Assembly: GCA_964550615.1 (NCBI GenBank)
Contig: CAZKAB010000002.1
Location: forward strand, 1-64,000
DNA from: M55B144 sp964550615
GTDB lineage: Bacteria > Bipolaricaulota > Bipolaricaulia > UBA7950 > UBA9294
Length of the DNA: 64,000 nt
Direction: 5' to 3'
Under the pieces are notes generated by a model. The model had not been told where the DNA came from. It made no database searches and saw nothing but the letters and a program-made list of their open reading frames with translations. Numbering within the stretch: position 1 is the stretch's first letter; each line of letters starts with the position of its first letter. Below, one piece after another: positions 16,132 through 25,132 of the stretch. A program made the translations under genes and the position numbers.

Positions 16132-16485
16132 ATGGGCGATATGCGAGAAGCAATGCAGGATGTAAAGCGAGCACTCGGAGAGCTGCGGCGACAGGCACCG
16201 GAAACGATGGGTGACTTTTCGCAGTTTATGGACACGACGCTCAAGCCGGGGGCACTCGATCTCAAGACGAAGGAGTTGATCGCACTTGGGATGGGGCTCA
16301 CCGCTCGCTGCAAGTACTGCATAGGTATTCACACTCAGAAAGCGTTGGCTGCGGGTGCGACGGAGCAGGAGCTGTGGGAAGTGGCAGCAGTGGCAGTGAT
16401 GATGGGCGGAGGGCCAGCCCTGACATACACGGCTGAACTCAACAAGGCGTTGCAGGAGCTCGCAGTTCCGGTGAAACAAGCTTAG
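16132..16485 (+). CDS. AhpD-like / carboxymuconolactone decarboxylase-family protein
   Basis: The 117-residue all-helical protein has the CMD signature LTARCKYCIGIHTQKALAAGAT with the redox CxxC pair and the trailing His that acts as proton relay in AhpD. Most stand-alone members are alkylhydroperoxidase-like thiol enzymes rather than true decarboxylases. The ATG at 16132 has GGGAGA seven bases upstream; ATG 16117 is in frame but lacks a site. It lies 29 bases after feoB, so read-through from the iron operon is likely, which would suit peroxide protection during iron uptake. Confidence 0.88.
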   Translation: MGDMREAMQDVKRALGELRRQAPETMGDFSQFMDTTLKPGALDLKTKELIALGMGLTARCKYCIGIHTQKALAAGATEQELWEVAAVAVMMGGGPALTYTAELNKALQELAVPVKQA

Positions 16486-17109
16486 ATTATTGCGGTGCCG
16501 AAAGTGCGTTGGCGGCTATCATATCGCCAGCGCCGTTCTTCTGGTAGAACTTGGCGATTGACTGAGCATGCACGCATCTTTCGAGCTGCCAATGGGTAGT
16601 GGTGCGCATTTTGCACCGCGTCCGCATTCGATGATGGAACAGTTCGGAACGCGCCGACGTGATTATGAAGGTCTGCACGTGTGCGGATGCGATCGTGGCA
16701 AGTGCGGGTGAAGAACGCGTGTTGTTCTCCGTGGTACCGAGGCAGGGCAGCGGTCTCAATTCCAGTTTGGAAAGTCGTCCAGTCCGTCAAGTGGTACTGG
16801 CAGGGGAAAGAGACATGCGGGCATTCGGTGTTTGATTCACACTTTCCTCACAGCGTGCACACGTCTTCTCTTCATTCGTTGGCTACTGTATTGTTACACG
16901 AGAGCAGCAAGAACAATTGTTACCTCCGATCTTCCACAGCAGATTGCGAGAGCGGGGCCCCAAGCGGGCCCCGCTCTCTGTTTTCGTTCGGGGATCGAGC
17001 TGTTACACTTACGGGGTTGTCGCCGCATTGTCTCCGCCGAGTTTGTATGAGCGGAGAAGCGGCATAATCATCCGGCTTATCCGGGCTTATGTAGGAGGAG
17101 AGGATCGTT
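16486..17109. other. 624-bp intergenic region before proS
   Basis: No convincing gene is seen. Short minus-strand frames at 16482-16790 and 16487-16759 are Arg/His-rich and match nothing I know, though the last ~25 residues of the second look mildly protein-like, so a decayed gene is possible. The region contains one strong GC hairpin (16948-16978). I looked for T-box, SRP RNA, RNase P RNA and tRNA signatures and saw none. Confidence 0.5.
16948..16984 (+). terminator. Rho-independent terminator-like hairpin upstream of proS
   Basis: Arms GAGAGCGGGGCCC (16948-16960) and GGGCCCCGCTCTC (16966-16978) are perfectly complementary over 13 bp with a five-base loop. They are followed by TGTTTT. It lies 125 bases before the proS start, so it either ends an unseen upstream transcript or acts as an attenuator in a proS leader. 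Confidence 0.75.
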
Positions 17110-18561
17110 ATGGAAGTGCAAGGCGTAACCCCACGCAGTGAGGACTACTCCCGCTGGTACACCGATGTGGTGAAGATGGCGGACCTGGCCGATTACGCGC
17201 CGGTTCGCGGCTGCATGATCATCAAGCCGTACGGTTACGAGCTGTGGGAGAACATCAAGAGCGGGCTTGACAGACGTTTCAAGGCGACCGGGCATCAAAA
17301 CGCCTACTTCCCGCTGTTCATTCCCATGAGCTTCATCGAGAAGGAATCCGAGCACATAGAGGGTTTCGCGCCTGAGCTTGCCGTGGTGACGCATGGAGGG
17401 GGAAAGAAGCTGGACGAGCCGCTTGCGGTTCGGCCGACGTCTGAGACAATGATCGGCTACGCATTCGCCCAATGGATCAATTCCTATCGTGACCTACCCC
17501 TCCTTATCAACCAGTGGGCGAATGTGGTTCGCTGGGAGATGCGGCCTCGCTTGTTTCTTCGCACGACGGAGTTCCTCTGGCAAGAGGGGCATACCGCGCA
17601 CGCAACCGCTGACGAGGCGAAAGAGGAGACAATGCGCATGCTCGAAACGTATGCCGATTTTGCAGCTAACGACGCTGCAATACCGGTAATTGCGGGAGAG
17701 AAGAGCGCAAGCGAGAAATTCGCCGGAGCTGAGAAGTCGTTCACTATCGAGGCGATGATGGGGAATACTTGGGCGCTGCAGTCCGGAACTTCGCACTATC
17801 TGGGCCGGAACTTCGCGCGGGCGTTCGACATCAAGTTTCTCAACGAGGAGAACGAACTCGAGTACTGTCATACCACCTCATGGGGCGTGAGCACTCGTAT
17901 GGTAGGCGGTATCGTAATGGCCCACGGCGACGACAAAGGTCTGCGGCTGCCTCCGCGTATGGCTCCTATACAGGTGGTCATCGTACCCATCTGGCGTACG
18001 GACGATCAGAAGGACCTGGTCATGGGCGCGATCGAAGGAGTGAATCGCACGCTTACCGATGCCGGCGTGCGAGTACACGTAGACAGGCGAGAAGGGATTA
18101 CGCCCGGGTTCAAGTTCAATGATTGGGAGATGCGGGGAGTGCCGGTACGGATGGAGGTTGGCCCTCGGGACGTGGAATCCGGCACCGTGGTTATCGCGCG
18201 ACGTGACGTTCCAGGAAAAGACGGAAAACGGACGCTGTCGCAGCAAGAACTTGAAGTGGCAATACCTCAGTTGCTTGTCGAAATCCAGGACCACATGCTA
18301 GCGCAGGCGACCGAGTTTCGCGATGCGCACCTACATCGTGCCGGCTCGTACGACGAACTGAAAGATATCGTCAAGGACGGGTGGGCGCTTATCCCGCACT
18401 GCAATACAAAGGAGTGCGAGGAGAAGATAAAGAGCGAGACGAAAGCGTCATCACGCTGCTACCCTCTCGAAGAGAACAAGGGATGGAATGCGGGTGAGGC
18501 GACGTGTCCGGTCTGTGGGAAACCTGCCGCCGGACTTGCATACTTCAGTCGTGCATACTGA
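17110..18561 (+). CDS. proS: Prolyl-tRNA synthetase, archaeal/eukaryote-like (ProS type 3)
   Basis: The 483-residue class II synthetase charges tRNA-Pro. Motif 2 (NVVRWEMRPRLFLRTTEFLWQEGHTAHAT) is near residues 138-166 and motif 3 (GWSTRMVGG-like GVSTRMVGGIVMAHGDDKGLRLPP) near 258-282. The anticodon domain (PIQVVIVPI...) follows, and the C-terminal zinc-type extension specific to the short form has cysteines in CNTKEC, RCYPL and CPVCG. The bacterial-type editing insertion is absent. A strong GGAGGAGAGG site precedes the ATG. The downstream pepT gene follows at once. Confidence 0.96.
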   Translation: MEVQGVTPRSEDYSRWYTDVVKMADLADYAPVRGCMIIKPYGYELWENIKSGLDRRFKATGHQNAYFPLFIPMSFIEKESEHIEGFAPELAVVTHGGGKKLDEPLAVRPTSETMIGYAFAQWINSYRDLPLLINQWANVVRWEMRPRLFLRTTEFLWQEGHTAHATADEAKEETMRMLETYADFAANDAAIPVIAGEKSASEKFAGAEKSFTIEAMMGNTWALQSGTSHYLGRNFARAFDIKFLNEENELEYCHTTSWGVSTRMVGGIVMAHGDDKGLRLPPRMAPIQVVIVPIWRTDDQKDLVMGAIEGVNRTLTDAGVRVHVDRREGITPGFKFNDWEMRGVPVRMEVGPRDVESGTVVIARRDVPGKDGKRTLSQQELEVAIPQLLVEIQDHMLAQATEFRDAHLHRAGSYDELKDIVKDGWALIPHCNTKECEEKIKSETKASSRCYPLEENKGWNAGEATCPVCGKPAAGLAYFSRAY

Positions 18562-18578
18562 TGAGAGAAGAGGTAAAC

Positions 18579-19859
18579 ATGGATTTTCTGCAGGAGCTTG
18601 AAAGGCGATTCTTGCGCTACGTGAAGATCGACACTCAGAGCGATGAGTCTTCAGTAGATGCTCCCAGCACGCAGAAACAGCTCGATCTGCAACGGGTACT
18701 TGCGTCCGAGCTTTCCGATCTCGGTGCCGAAGATGTGCGAATTACAGACTATGGCTGTCTCTTGGGCACCATTCCGGCGAGGCTTGCTGCGGCCGATGTC
18801 CCGACTATCGCGTTTCTGGCGCATGTCGATACCGCGCCCGCGTTCAGCGGGACGGATGTGAAACCGATTGTCCATCGCGGGTACGGCGGAGAATCGATCT
18901 ATCTTCCCGACGATCCCGCGCAGGTTCTATCCCCTGACGAGATACCCGAACTGCGGGAGAAGATCGGTCACGATATTGTCACTGCCGGTGGAAAGACGCT
19001 TCTCGGCGCCGATGACAAGGCAGGTGTGGCAATCATCATGACCCTTGCCGCTCATCTTATGTCTCACCCGGAGATCTCACACGGTCCGATCCGTGTTTGT
19101 TTTACGCCGGATGAGGAAGTTGGACGAGGGGTGGAGAACCTTACCCTCGAAGACCTAGGAGCCGATGTCGCTTATACGCTGGATGGCGGCGCTCTCGGAG
19201 ACGTCACATACGAGAGCTTCTCCGCCGATCGGGCGGTGGTGAAGGTCACGGGTGTTTCGATTCACACCGGAACGGCAAAAGGGAAGATGGTGAACGCCCT
19301 GAACTTGGCTGCACGGCTGATAGACTCACTGCCGCAATACACGCTCACTCCGGAAACAACCGGAGAACGTGATGGATTCATCCATTTGTATCGAATGAGC
19401 GGCACAGCGGCGGCGGCGGAGCTGCAGTTCATCCTGCGCGATTTCGAGCTTGTAGGCCTCGCCGAACACGGGAGGCTGTTGCAGCAGGCGTGCGCTCTGA
19501 TCGAAGCCGGCGATCCGCGCGCGAAGGTTGAGTGCACGATAACCCCTCAGTACCGGAACATGCGTTACTGGCTGGAGAACGACATGAAACCGGTAGATCT
19601 TGCAATTGCCGCGATCAGGGAGAGCGGTATTGAGCCGACTGTTGTCCCGATCCGCGGCGGCACCGATGGGTCGCGCCTTACCGAAATGGGGCTGCCGACC
19701 CCGAATCTGTTCGCAGGCATGTACCGTGTGCACGGACCGCTTGAGTGGGCGAGCCTGCAGGACATGGAGAAGGCAGTCGAGGTTTGTCTTCGTCTTGCCG
19801 AGATGTGGGCCCAGGAGCCGGTGGCTGGCGGCGCGACGGCCGGCAGTACGTCGGCGTGA
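18579..19859 (+). CDS. pepT: Peptidase T (tripeptide aminopeptidase), M20B family
   Basis: The 426-residue cytosolic di-zinc enzyme removes N-terminal residues from tripeptides. It shows LRYVKIDTQSDESS at the N-terminus, the first zinc motif AFLAHVDTAP, the bridging-Asp loop TLLGADDKAGVAII, the catalytic FTPDEEVGRG, and YTLDGG. The dimerisation domain then gives way to the late IRGGTDGSRL motif. The start is put at ATG 18579 with AGAGG five bases before; ATG 18561 overlaps the proS stop and is a possible alternative. It fits the peptide-fermenting theme of the window. Confidence 0.93.
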   Translation: MDFLQELERRFLRYVKIDTQSDESSVDAPSTQKQLDLQRVLASELSDLGAEDVRITDYGCLLGTIPARLAAADVPTIAFLAHVDTAPAFSGTDVKPIVHRGYGGESIYLPDDPAQVLSPDEIPELREKIGHDIVTAGGKTLLGADDKAGVAIIMTLAAHLMSHPEISHGPIRVCFTPDEEVGRGVENLTLEDLGADVAYTLDGGALGDVTYESFSADRAVVKVTGVSIHTGTAKGKMVNALNLAARLIDSLPQYTLTPETTGERDGFIHLYRMSGTAAAAELQFILRDFELVGLAEHGRLLQQACALIEAGDPRAKVECTITPQYRNMRYWLENDMKPVDLAIAAIRESGIEPTVVPIRGGTDGSRLTEMGLPTPNLFAGMYRVHGPLEWASLQDMEKAVEVCLRLAEMWAQEPVAGGATAGSTSA

Positions 19860-19862
19860 TCG

Positions 19863-20138
19863 ATGAGTCCGTTTGAAGCGTTGATGCTCCTTTGTTTTGG
19901 TGCCAGCTGGCCCGCCTCGATTGCCAAGGCCTTGCGAACAAAACAGGTGGCGGGCAAGAGCCCCGTGTTCATGATCCTGATCATGATCGGTTATGGCTGC
20001 GGAATCACGCACAAGCTATTGTTCGATCGCGACTGGGTTATCATCCTGTACGCGCTGAACTTGGTGATGGTTGCCGCCGACCTGTACCTTTACCGTCGTT
20101 ATCGCCGCCCACTGGGGCAGCGACCGCAGACAGGATGA
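19863..20138 (+). CDS. SemiSWEET/PQ-loop-like small membrane protein
   Basis: The 91-residue protein has three predicted membrane helices and the pattern of short PQ-loop relatives: LCFGASWPASIAKALRTKQVAGKSPVFMILIMIGYGCGITHKLL. These approximately 90-residue proteins are widespread in anaerobes and resemble SemiSWEET sugar transporters, but the substrate is unknown. It starts three bases after the pepT stop, so the two are probably co-transcribed. Confidence 0.75.
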   Translation: MSPFEALMLLCFGASWPASIAKALRTKQVAGKSPVFMILIMIGYGCGITHKLLFDRDWVIILYALNLVMVAADLYLYRRYRRPLGQRPQTG

Positions 20139-20282
20139 TGGGCGCGATCTCCGGGACTGGCAAGGGCGACTTCGCCGGCTCATCGATGCAGAGGACGAGG
20201 TGCGGTTGCGCCGGGACACGAACCTAAAGTAGTCTACAAGTACTTATTGGTAGCCTTTGCAGATAGACAGGAGGAACAAATC

Positions 20283-21392
20283 ATGGTGGATGCACGCGTC
20301 GACAAGCTTGCACAGGTTCTCGTTGAATACTCAGTGGGAGTGAAACTGCGGGACAAGGTTCTGATCCAGGGAGGTGCAATCGCTGAACCCCTGCTGAAGG
20401 CGATTGTGCGCAGAGTAATACAAGCGGGAGGGTTTCCACTCACAATCGTCTCACTTGCCGGTGGGGACGAGATCCTCTACCGCCATGGCTCGGACGAGCA
20501 GCTCTCACACATTCCTGAACCGATGAAGGTCGTTATGGAGACGTACGATGCGAGTATCTCTCTCATGAGTTCGGAGAACACAAAAGGGCTCTCAAATGTA
20601 CCTCCCGAGAAGATGGTTGTGGCGAGCAGGGCGCGAAAGGACCTCATGAAGACGATGATGCAGCGCGCCGGCTCGGGCGAGTTTCGCTGGGTAGGGACGC
20701 TCTTCCCGACGAACGCCTATGCACAAGATGCAGAAATGAGTCTTGTCGAATACGAGGATTTCGTGTTCTCGGCGTGTCTTCCGAATCTTGAAGATCCGGT
20801 TGGATATTGGAAGGAATTCTCCCGCCGGCAACAGAAGATCGTGGATTTCTTTGTCGGCAAGAAGCAGGTTCATGTGACCGGACCGGATGTCGATCTGAGG
20901 CTTTCCATTGCCGGGCGCAAGTTCATCAACTGCGATGGCAAGAACAACATGCCTGATGGAGAGGTATTCACCGGTCCGGTGGAAGAAAGCGTCGAGGGAC
21001 ACGTTTGTTTCTCCTATCCGACGACCTATCAGGGACGGCGCGTCGACGGTGCGCGCTTATGGTTCGAAAACGGGAAAGTCGTGCGCGCTACGGCCGACAA
21101 GAACGAAGATTTCCTGCTACAGACGATCGACACCGATGAGGGGTCGCGATATGTGGGAGAATTCGCGCTTGGAACAAACAACGGGATCACACGCGCTACC
21201 GGCAATACTCTGTTTGACGAAAAGATCGGCGGCAGCTTCCACATGGCGCTCGGCGCAGGGTATCCAGAGAGCGGCAGCAAGAATGAATCATCGATCCATT
21301 GGGACATGGTCTGCGATCTCAAGAACGGCGGAGAGATTCGCGTTGACGATGAGGTTGTCTACAAGAACGGCGAATTCCTGATTGACTTCTAG
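20283..21392 (+). CDS. M29-family aminopeptidase
   Basis: The 369-residue enzyme belongs to the thermophilic aminopeptidase (AmpS/PepS, aminopeptidase T) family with a di-metal site. Recognisable parts are the N-terminal VLVEYSVGVKLRDKVLI, NNMPDGEVFTGPVEESVEG with the metal-binding Glu, GNTLFDEKIGGSFHMALGAGYPE, and SSIHWDMVCDL near the C-terminus with conserved His and Asp ligands. ATG 20283 is fixed by AGGAGG (20269-20274). It converges on the DinB gene with 16 bases between stops. Cytosolic peptide breakdown is the likely role. Confidence 0.93.
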   Translation: MVDARVDKLAQVLVEYSVGVKLRDKVLIQGGAIAEPLLKAIVRRVIQAGGFPLTIVSLAGGDEILYRHGSDEQLSHIPEPMKVVMETYDASISLMSSENTKGLSNVPPEKMVVASRARKDLMKTMMQRAGSGEFRWVGTLFPTNAYAQDAEMSLVEYEDFVFSACLPNLEDPVGYWKEFSRRQQKIVDFFVGKKQVHVTGPDVDLRLSIAGRKFINCDGKNNMPDGEVFTGPVEESVEGHVCFSYPTTYQGRRVDGARLWFENGKVVRATADKNEDFLLQTIDTDEGSRYVGEFALGTNNGITRATGNTLFDEKIGGSFHMALGAGYPESGSKNESSIHWDMVCDLKNGGEIRVDDEVVYKNGEFLIDF

Positions 21393-21408
21393 CTTGAGAT
21401 GGCGCTGG

Positions 21409-21879
21409 CTATTCGCCCGCGGCTCTTTTTAGAAGCGCAATCTGACCGGCGTGGTAGATGATATGTTGAACGTATCCGTGGAAGTTGTTGTAGGCGGACC
21501 TTCCTCCTGGGATAAGCGGCCGATCAAGGAGCTCGGGCGGAAACGCAGCGATCGCACTCCGTAATTGCACTTCGTTTTCCTCCAGCTTACGCACCGCTTC
21601 TTCCCAGGTAGCGGTCGTCGACTGTCTGACGGCGGGCCAATCCTCTGCCGGCGGCAGCTCCGTCGCTGTAGGATCGCCCTCTATCCGACGGTGCATCAGA
21701 CGTTGTGTGGCGGACAAGTGAAGGACTATCTCCCATATGCTATGCGCATCAGCGATCGGCCGGCTGAATGCGGTTTCGGCGCCGATCCTCACGAGAATCT
21801 CGAGAAGAGCCGGTCCGTGCCAGGCATCTCCCTCAAGTGCTTGTTTCAGTTGCTGGCAAATCCTATCAGTCTCGCTCAC
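21409..21879 (-). CDS. DinB-superfamily protein
   Basis: The 156-residue four-helix-bundle protein has the DinB-type metal-ligand pattern: SIWEIVLHLSATQ near residue 50 and VQHIIYHAGQIALLKRA at the C-terminus. Members include thiol transferases (bacillithiol/mycothiol S-transferases) and many proteins without known function. It overlaps the upstream MmcQ-family gene by four bases. The specific activity is unknown. Confidence 0.85.
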   Translation of the reverse strand: MSETDRICQQLKQALEGDAWHGPALLEILVRIGAETAFSRPIADAHSIWEIVLHLSATQRLMHRRIEGDPTATELPPAEDWPAVRQSTTATWEEAVRKLEENEVQLRSAIAAFPPELLDRPLIPGGRSAYNNFHGYVQHIIYHAGQIALLKRAAGE

Positions 21880-22274
21880 GCCGCTTTATCCCTTCCGATT
21901 ATCGAACGGGTGTTCTCCATGCCGACAAGCTCTCGACGCGCTGCCCTGGTCAGACCCGCGACGACCAAATCGTATGACTCATCGATCATCTCTTCGATCT
22001 CGTCCGTTGGAATTGTCCCATCCAGAGTTACTGTGTTCCAATGCCGCTTGTTGGTGTGGTAGCCGGGGGTGACGGCGTCGTATACGTCGCGCAGAATTAG
22101 GCCATGATCCGGGTCGCACTTTAGCGTGATTCGAATTGGGCTTTGCTCGGAAGCAAGGATGGCGAACATCTTGCCCATCACCTTATACACGGGGGTTTCC
22201 GGATCGAACGGCCGCTCTTTACAAGCCCCTTGCTTGCTCATCAGATAGGCATGAACATCGGCAAGCGTCATCAT
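21876..22274 (-). CDS. MmcQ/YjbR-family protein
   Basis: The 132-residue protein carries the CyaY-like YjbR fold: GACKERPFDPETPVYKVMGKMFAIL at residues 14-39, ITLKCDPDHG, the YHTNKRHWNTVTLDG segment, and the C-terminal SYDLVVAGL. The start is put at ATG 22274 because AGGAGG lies six bases upstream; the frame is open further but unsupported. The fold is often annotated as DNA-binding, which is not well proven. It forms a two-gene operon with the DinB protein and diverges from the radical SAM gene. Confidence 0.88.
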   Translation of the reverse strand: MMTLADVHAYLMSKQGACKERPFDPETPVYKVMGKMFAILASEQSPIRITLKCDPDHGLILRDVYDAVTPGYHTNKRHWNTVTLDGTIPTDEIEEMIDESYDLVVAGLTRAARRELVGMENTRSIIGRDKAA

Positions 22275-22342
22275 GTGAAACCTCCTGGTGCGATTGTATC
22301 TGCGCTCTCCCCATCCTACCATGACGTGCATAGGCATTGGGA

Positions 22343-23212
22343 ATGATCAAGGACATTGAGGCAAAGGTACTCGTCAGTCGCGTCCGCGGACCGGATCCCT
22401 GGTTCGGCCTCCACTACGGCATGAACCTCTATCGCGGCTGTCAACACCAATGCATCTACTGCGATTCACGGAGCGCTTGTTATGAGATTGAGGACTTCCG
22501 CGACATCTTGGTCAAGAGAAACGCAATCGCGCTCCTGGAGAAAGAGCTTCCCAAAAAACGGGTGAAGGGTACGATCGGCACCGGGTCGATGAACGATCCC
22601 TACATGCCGGTGGAAGAGGAATTGAACCTCACCGGACGGGCATTGGCGGTAATCGCCAAGTACGGCTTCCCCGTCCACATCATCACCAAGAGCGACCTGG
22701 TGCTGCGCGACCTTCCGATCTTGAAACGGATCAACCGCGTCGGCGCAGTCGTGTCGTTCACGATTACGACTTGCGATGACGCACTTGCCGCGAAGGTCGA
22801 GCCGTATGCACCTCCTCCCTCGGCGCGGTTACGCGCCATGAAGAAGATTGCAGCGGCCGGCATCGAGACGCGGATTGCGATGATGCCGATCCTTCCATTC
22901 ATTGAGGATACGGACGAGAACGTCACCGCAATTGTGAATGCGGCCGGAGCCTGCGGAGCCAAGACCATCATCCCCTGGTTCGGAATGACTCTGCGCGATC
23001 GCCAGCGCGCCTACTACTACGATAGGCTCAATCGCCTCTTCCCCGGATTGCGTACTACCTACGAGAAGACGTTTGGCGATCGCTACGAATGCATCTCACC
23101 ACGAGTCGCTCATTTGGCCGCCCTTTTTCATCGCATGTGCGAGAAGTGTCGGATCGAGACTAGCGTGGAACCATACGTGCGCGACAGATGGAAGCAGCTC
23201 GGTCTGTTCTAG
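22343..23212 (+). CDS. SPL-type radical SAM protein (Rv2578c-like)
   Basis: The 289-residue protein has the radical-SAM iron-sulfur motif CQHQCIYC at about residues 33-40, preceded by GLHYGMNLYRGC. GTGSMNDPYMPVE near 80 is typical of the spore-photoproduct-lyase-like / Rv2578c group. It lacks the N-terminal extension of true spore photoproduct lyase, and this organism shows no sporulation genes here, so a DNA-photoproduct role is unproved. The preferred start is ATG 22343 (a TTG six bases earlier is in frame); the ribosome binding site is weak. Confidence 0.85.
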   Translation: MIKDIEAKVLVSRVRGPDPWFGLHYGMNLYRGCQHQCIYCDSRSACYEIEDFRDILVKRNAIALLEKELPKKRVKGTIGTGSMNDPYMPVEEELNLTGRALAVIAKYGFPVHIITKSDLVLRDLPILKRINRVGAVVSFTITTCDDALAAKVEPYAPPPSARLRAMKKIAAAGIETRIAMMPILPFIEDTDENVTAIVNAAGACGAKTIIPWFGMTLRDRQRAYYYDRLNRLFPGLRTTYEKTFGDRYECISPRVAHLAALFHRMCEKCRIETSVEPYVRDRWKQLGLF

Positions 23213-23377
23213 ATCTTCTTGCGGCAATGTCACAGTGTCGGGATTGGTTGCAAGAGAATCGCTCGATTTGGCGGTTGAACATCGACTGATACTCCGCAAT
23301 ACTGGGCAATGGGCAGTATCGGCAGGTTTTCGCAAGACAGCAAACGAAGTCGTCCGCATGTTGGCACTGAGAATGCA

Positions 23378-24292
23378 ATGAACGTACTTGAGGTAGTAGA
23401 TATCAGCAAGCGATTCGACGGCGTCGAAGCCGTCTCATCCGTCTCGTTTGCGGCGAAGCGGGGTGAAATTCTCGGACTCCTTGGGCCGAATGGAGCGGGA
23501 AAGACGACGACGATTCGCATGATAATGGGAATAATCAGACCCGATTCCGGCGATATTCAGTTCCTATTCAATGGGATGCCTGCGACGATCAACAAGTGCC
23601 GGGTCGGTTATCTTCCCGAAGAGCGGGGGCTGTACGACGATGCTCGCGTACTTGATACACTAGTCTACTTTGCGGAGCTGAAAGGTGTGCCGCGCTTTGA
23701 TGCTCGCGTACGCGCATTGGCCTGGCTTGAGCGACTGGACCTCTCTTCCTGGGCGACGCGCAAGGTAGAGGCGTTGTCCAAAGGAATGCAGCAGAAGGTG
23801 CAATTCTTGGCGGCGATTTTGCATCGTCCCGGCCTTGTTGTGCTCGATGAACCGTTCTCCGGTCTCGACCCAGTTAACCAGGATCTGTTCAAAGAGATCA
23901 TTAGCGTGCTGAAGAGAGATGGGATGACGATTCTGCTTTCGTCTCATCAGATGAACCGGGTGGAGGAACTGTGCGATCGGATCTTCCTGATTGACAACGG
24001 ACGATGCGTGTTGTACGGCGAACTCGACGGGATCAAGCAGGCGCACGGCGAGCATGCTGTGAAGCTGCGTTTTGCGGGCGACCCGGCGTTCCTGGCCGAA
24101 GACGAGAGGATTAGGGCGCTCAAGCTCTCCGATGATAGGGCGCTTTTTGTCCTGCGCAAGGGCGTCGATCCGGACTCGTTCATCCGAGACATCCCGTCGC
24201 GGATTGTGATACGTGAGATTTCCGTCGAGCGCCCGGCGCTACACGACATCTTCGTTGACACAATCAAGGGAGGTGGAGATGAACCTCTATAA
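23378..24292 (+). CDS. ABC transporter ATP-binding protein (ABC-2/NatA type)
   Basis: The 304-residue ATPase has Walker A GPNGAGKTTT near residue 37, the LSKGMQQKVQ signature near 127, Walker B LVVLDEPFSGLDP near 148 and the H-loop SSHQM near 183. The C-terminal ~90-residue tail is as in NatA or gliding-type exporters. It overlaps the permease gene by 14 bases. It probably energises export of sodium, a lipid or a drug; the substrate is unknown. Confidence 0.92.
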   Translation: MNVLEVVDISKRFDGVEAVSSVSFAAKRGEILGLLGPNGAGKTTTIRMIMGIIRPDSGDIQFLFNGMPATINKCRVGYLPEERGLYDDARVLDTLVYFAELKGVPRFDARVRALAWLERLDLSSWATRKVEALSKGMQQKVQFLAAILHRPGLVVLDEPFSGLDPVNQDLFKEIISVLKRDGMTILLSSHQMNRVEELCDRIFLIDNGRCVLYGELDGIKQAHGEHAVKLRFAGDPAFLAEDERIRALKLSDDRALFVLRKGVDPDSFIRDIPSRIVIREISVERPALHDIFVDTIKGGGDEPL

Positions 24293-25130
24293 GGTTGCTC
24301 GCTGGGAGTTTCGGAGGAGCGTCATGAGCAAGGGTTTCCTGATCATGACGGTAATCATCCCCGCTATTATCATGATCGCCGTGTTTCTGTTTACAAGTAT
24401 CGCTGACGGGGGTTCCGCAGCGAAACCTGCGCCTTCGTACGTACTCGCGGTCTTCCTGTCACTTCTCCTCGTTCTGGGGGCATTCATCTCCGGCATCATC
24501 GTCTTTTACGGTGTTTTGAAGGAGAAGGGGAGTCGTGTGGTTGAACTCGTGCTTTCATCGGTGTCGTCAAACGAGCTCATGACCGGAAAGATCATCGGTC
24601 TTGGGATGGCGGGATTGATACAGGTTGTCGTCTTGGTGTTGACCTCATATTTCGTTGCCGGGAGGTTCATGACGATCTCACTGTCTGTTTTGTCTCCGCT
24701 GCAGCTTGTAACCTATCCCCTTTACTTTGTCTTCGGGTATCTATTGGTGGCAACCCTATACGCGACGGCGGCGTCGACAATGAAGGATGTGCACTCGGGT
24801 GGACCGCAGGGCGCGGTTGGCCTGGTCTTCTATCTGCCGATGATGTTCTTCCCGGCGATCATCGAGCATCCCGATCTTACTTGGATCCATATCGCCGGAT
24901 TCTTCCCGCCGTTCATCCCGGCAGTGATGATGATCAGGATGGCAGTGAGCAAGGTGGCGTGGTGGGAGGTCGCATTGAGTCTTGCGATACTCGTTGTATC
25001 CGTCCTCCTCTTGATGCGATTTGCGGCGAAGGTGTTTGAGGTAGCGATGCTGATGTACGGAAAGACCGCGAGCCTACGCGAGATCTGGCGATGGGGGGTG
25101 CGTCGGCACGGCGCGGACCCAAAGGAGTAG
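24279..25130 (+). CDS. ABC-2 type transporter permease (NatB-like)
   Basis: The 283-residue protein has an N-terminal cytoplasmic helix (VARWEFRRSVMSKGFL) and about six membrane segments. The central motif GVLKEKGSRVVELVLSSVSSNELMTGKIIG is typical of NatB/YhaP exporters, although the large extracellular domain of NatB is missing. GGGAGGTGG before ATG 24279 lies inside the ATPase gene, so the two are translationally coupled. An alpha/beta hydrolase gene follows after two bases. Confidence 0.88.
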   Translation: MNLYKVARWEFRRSVMSKGFLIMTVIIPAIIMIAVFLFTSIADGGSAAKPAPSYVLAVFLSLLLVLGAFISGIIVFYGVLKEKGSRVVELVLSSVSSNELMTGKIIGLGMAGLIQVVVLVLTSYFVAGRFMTISLSVLSPLQLVTYPLYFVFGYLLVATLYATAASTMKDVHSGGPQGAVGLVFYLPMMFFPAIIEHPDLTWIHIAGFFPPFIPAVMMIRMAVSKVAWWEVALSLAILVVSVLLLMRFAAKVFEVAMLMYGKTASLREIWRWGVRRHGADPKE

Positions 25131-25132
25131 CA

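Noticed and set aside
16487..16759. Minus-strand frame with a mildly protein-like C-terminus (KFYQKNGAGDMIAANALS)
   Set aside because: The rest is Arg/His/Thr-rich, there is no ribosome binding site, and it matches no family I know; left as a remark in the intergenic entry.
20133..20230. Frameshifted extension of the SemiSWEET-like protein (an adjacent frame reads DDGRDLRDWQGRLRRLIDAED)
   Set aside because: The 91-residue form already has the usual length for these proteins, so no frameshift needs to be invoked.
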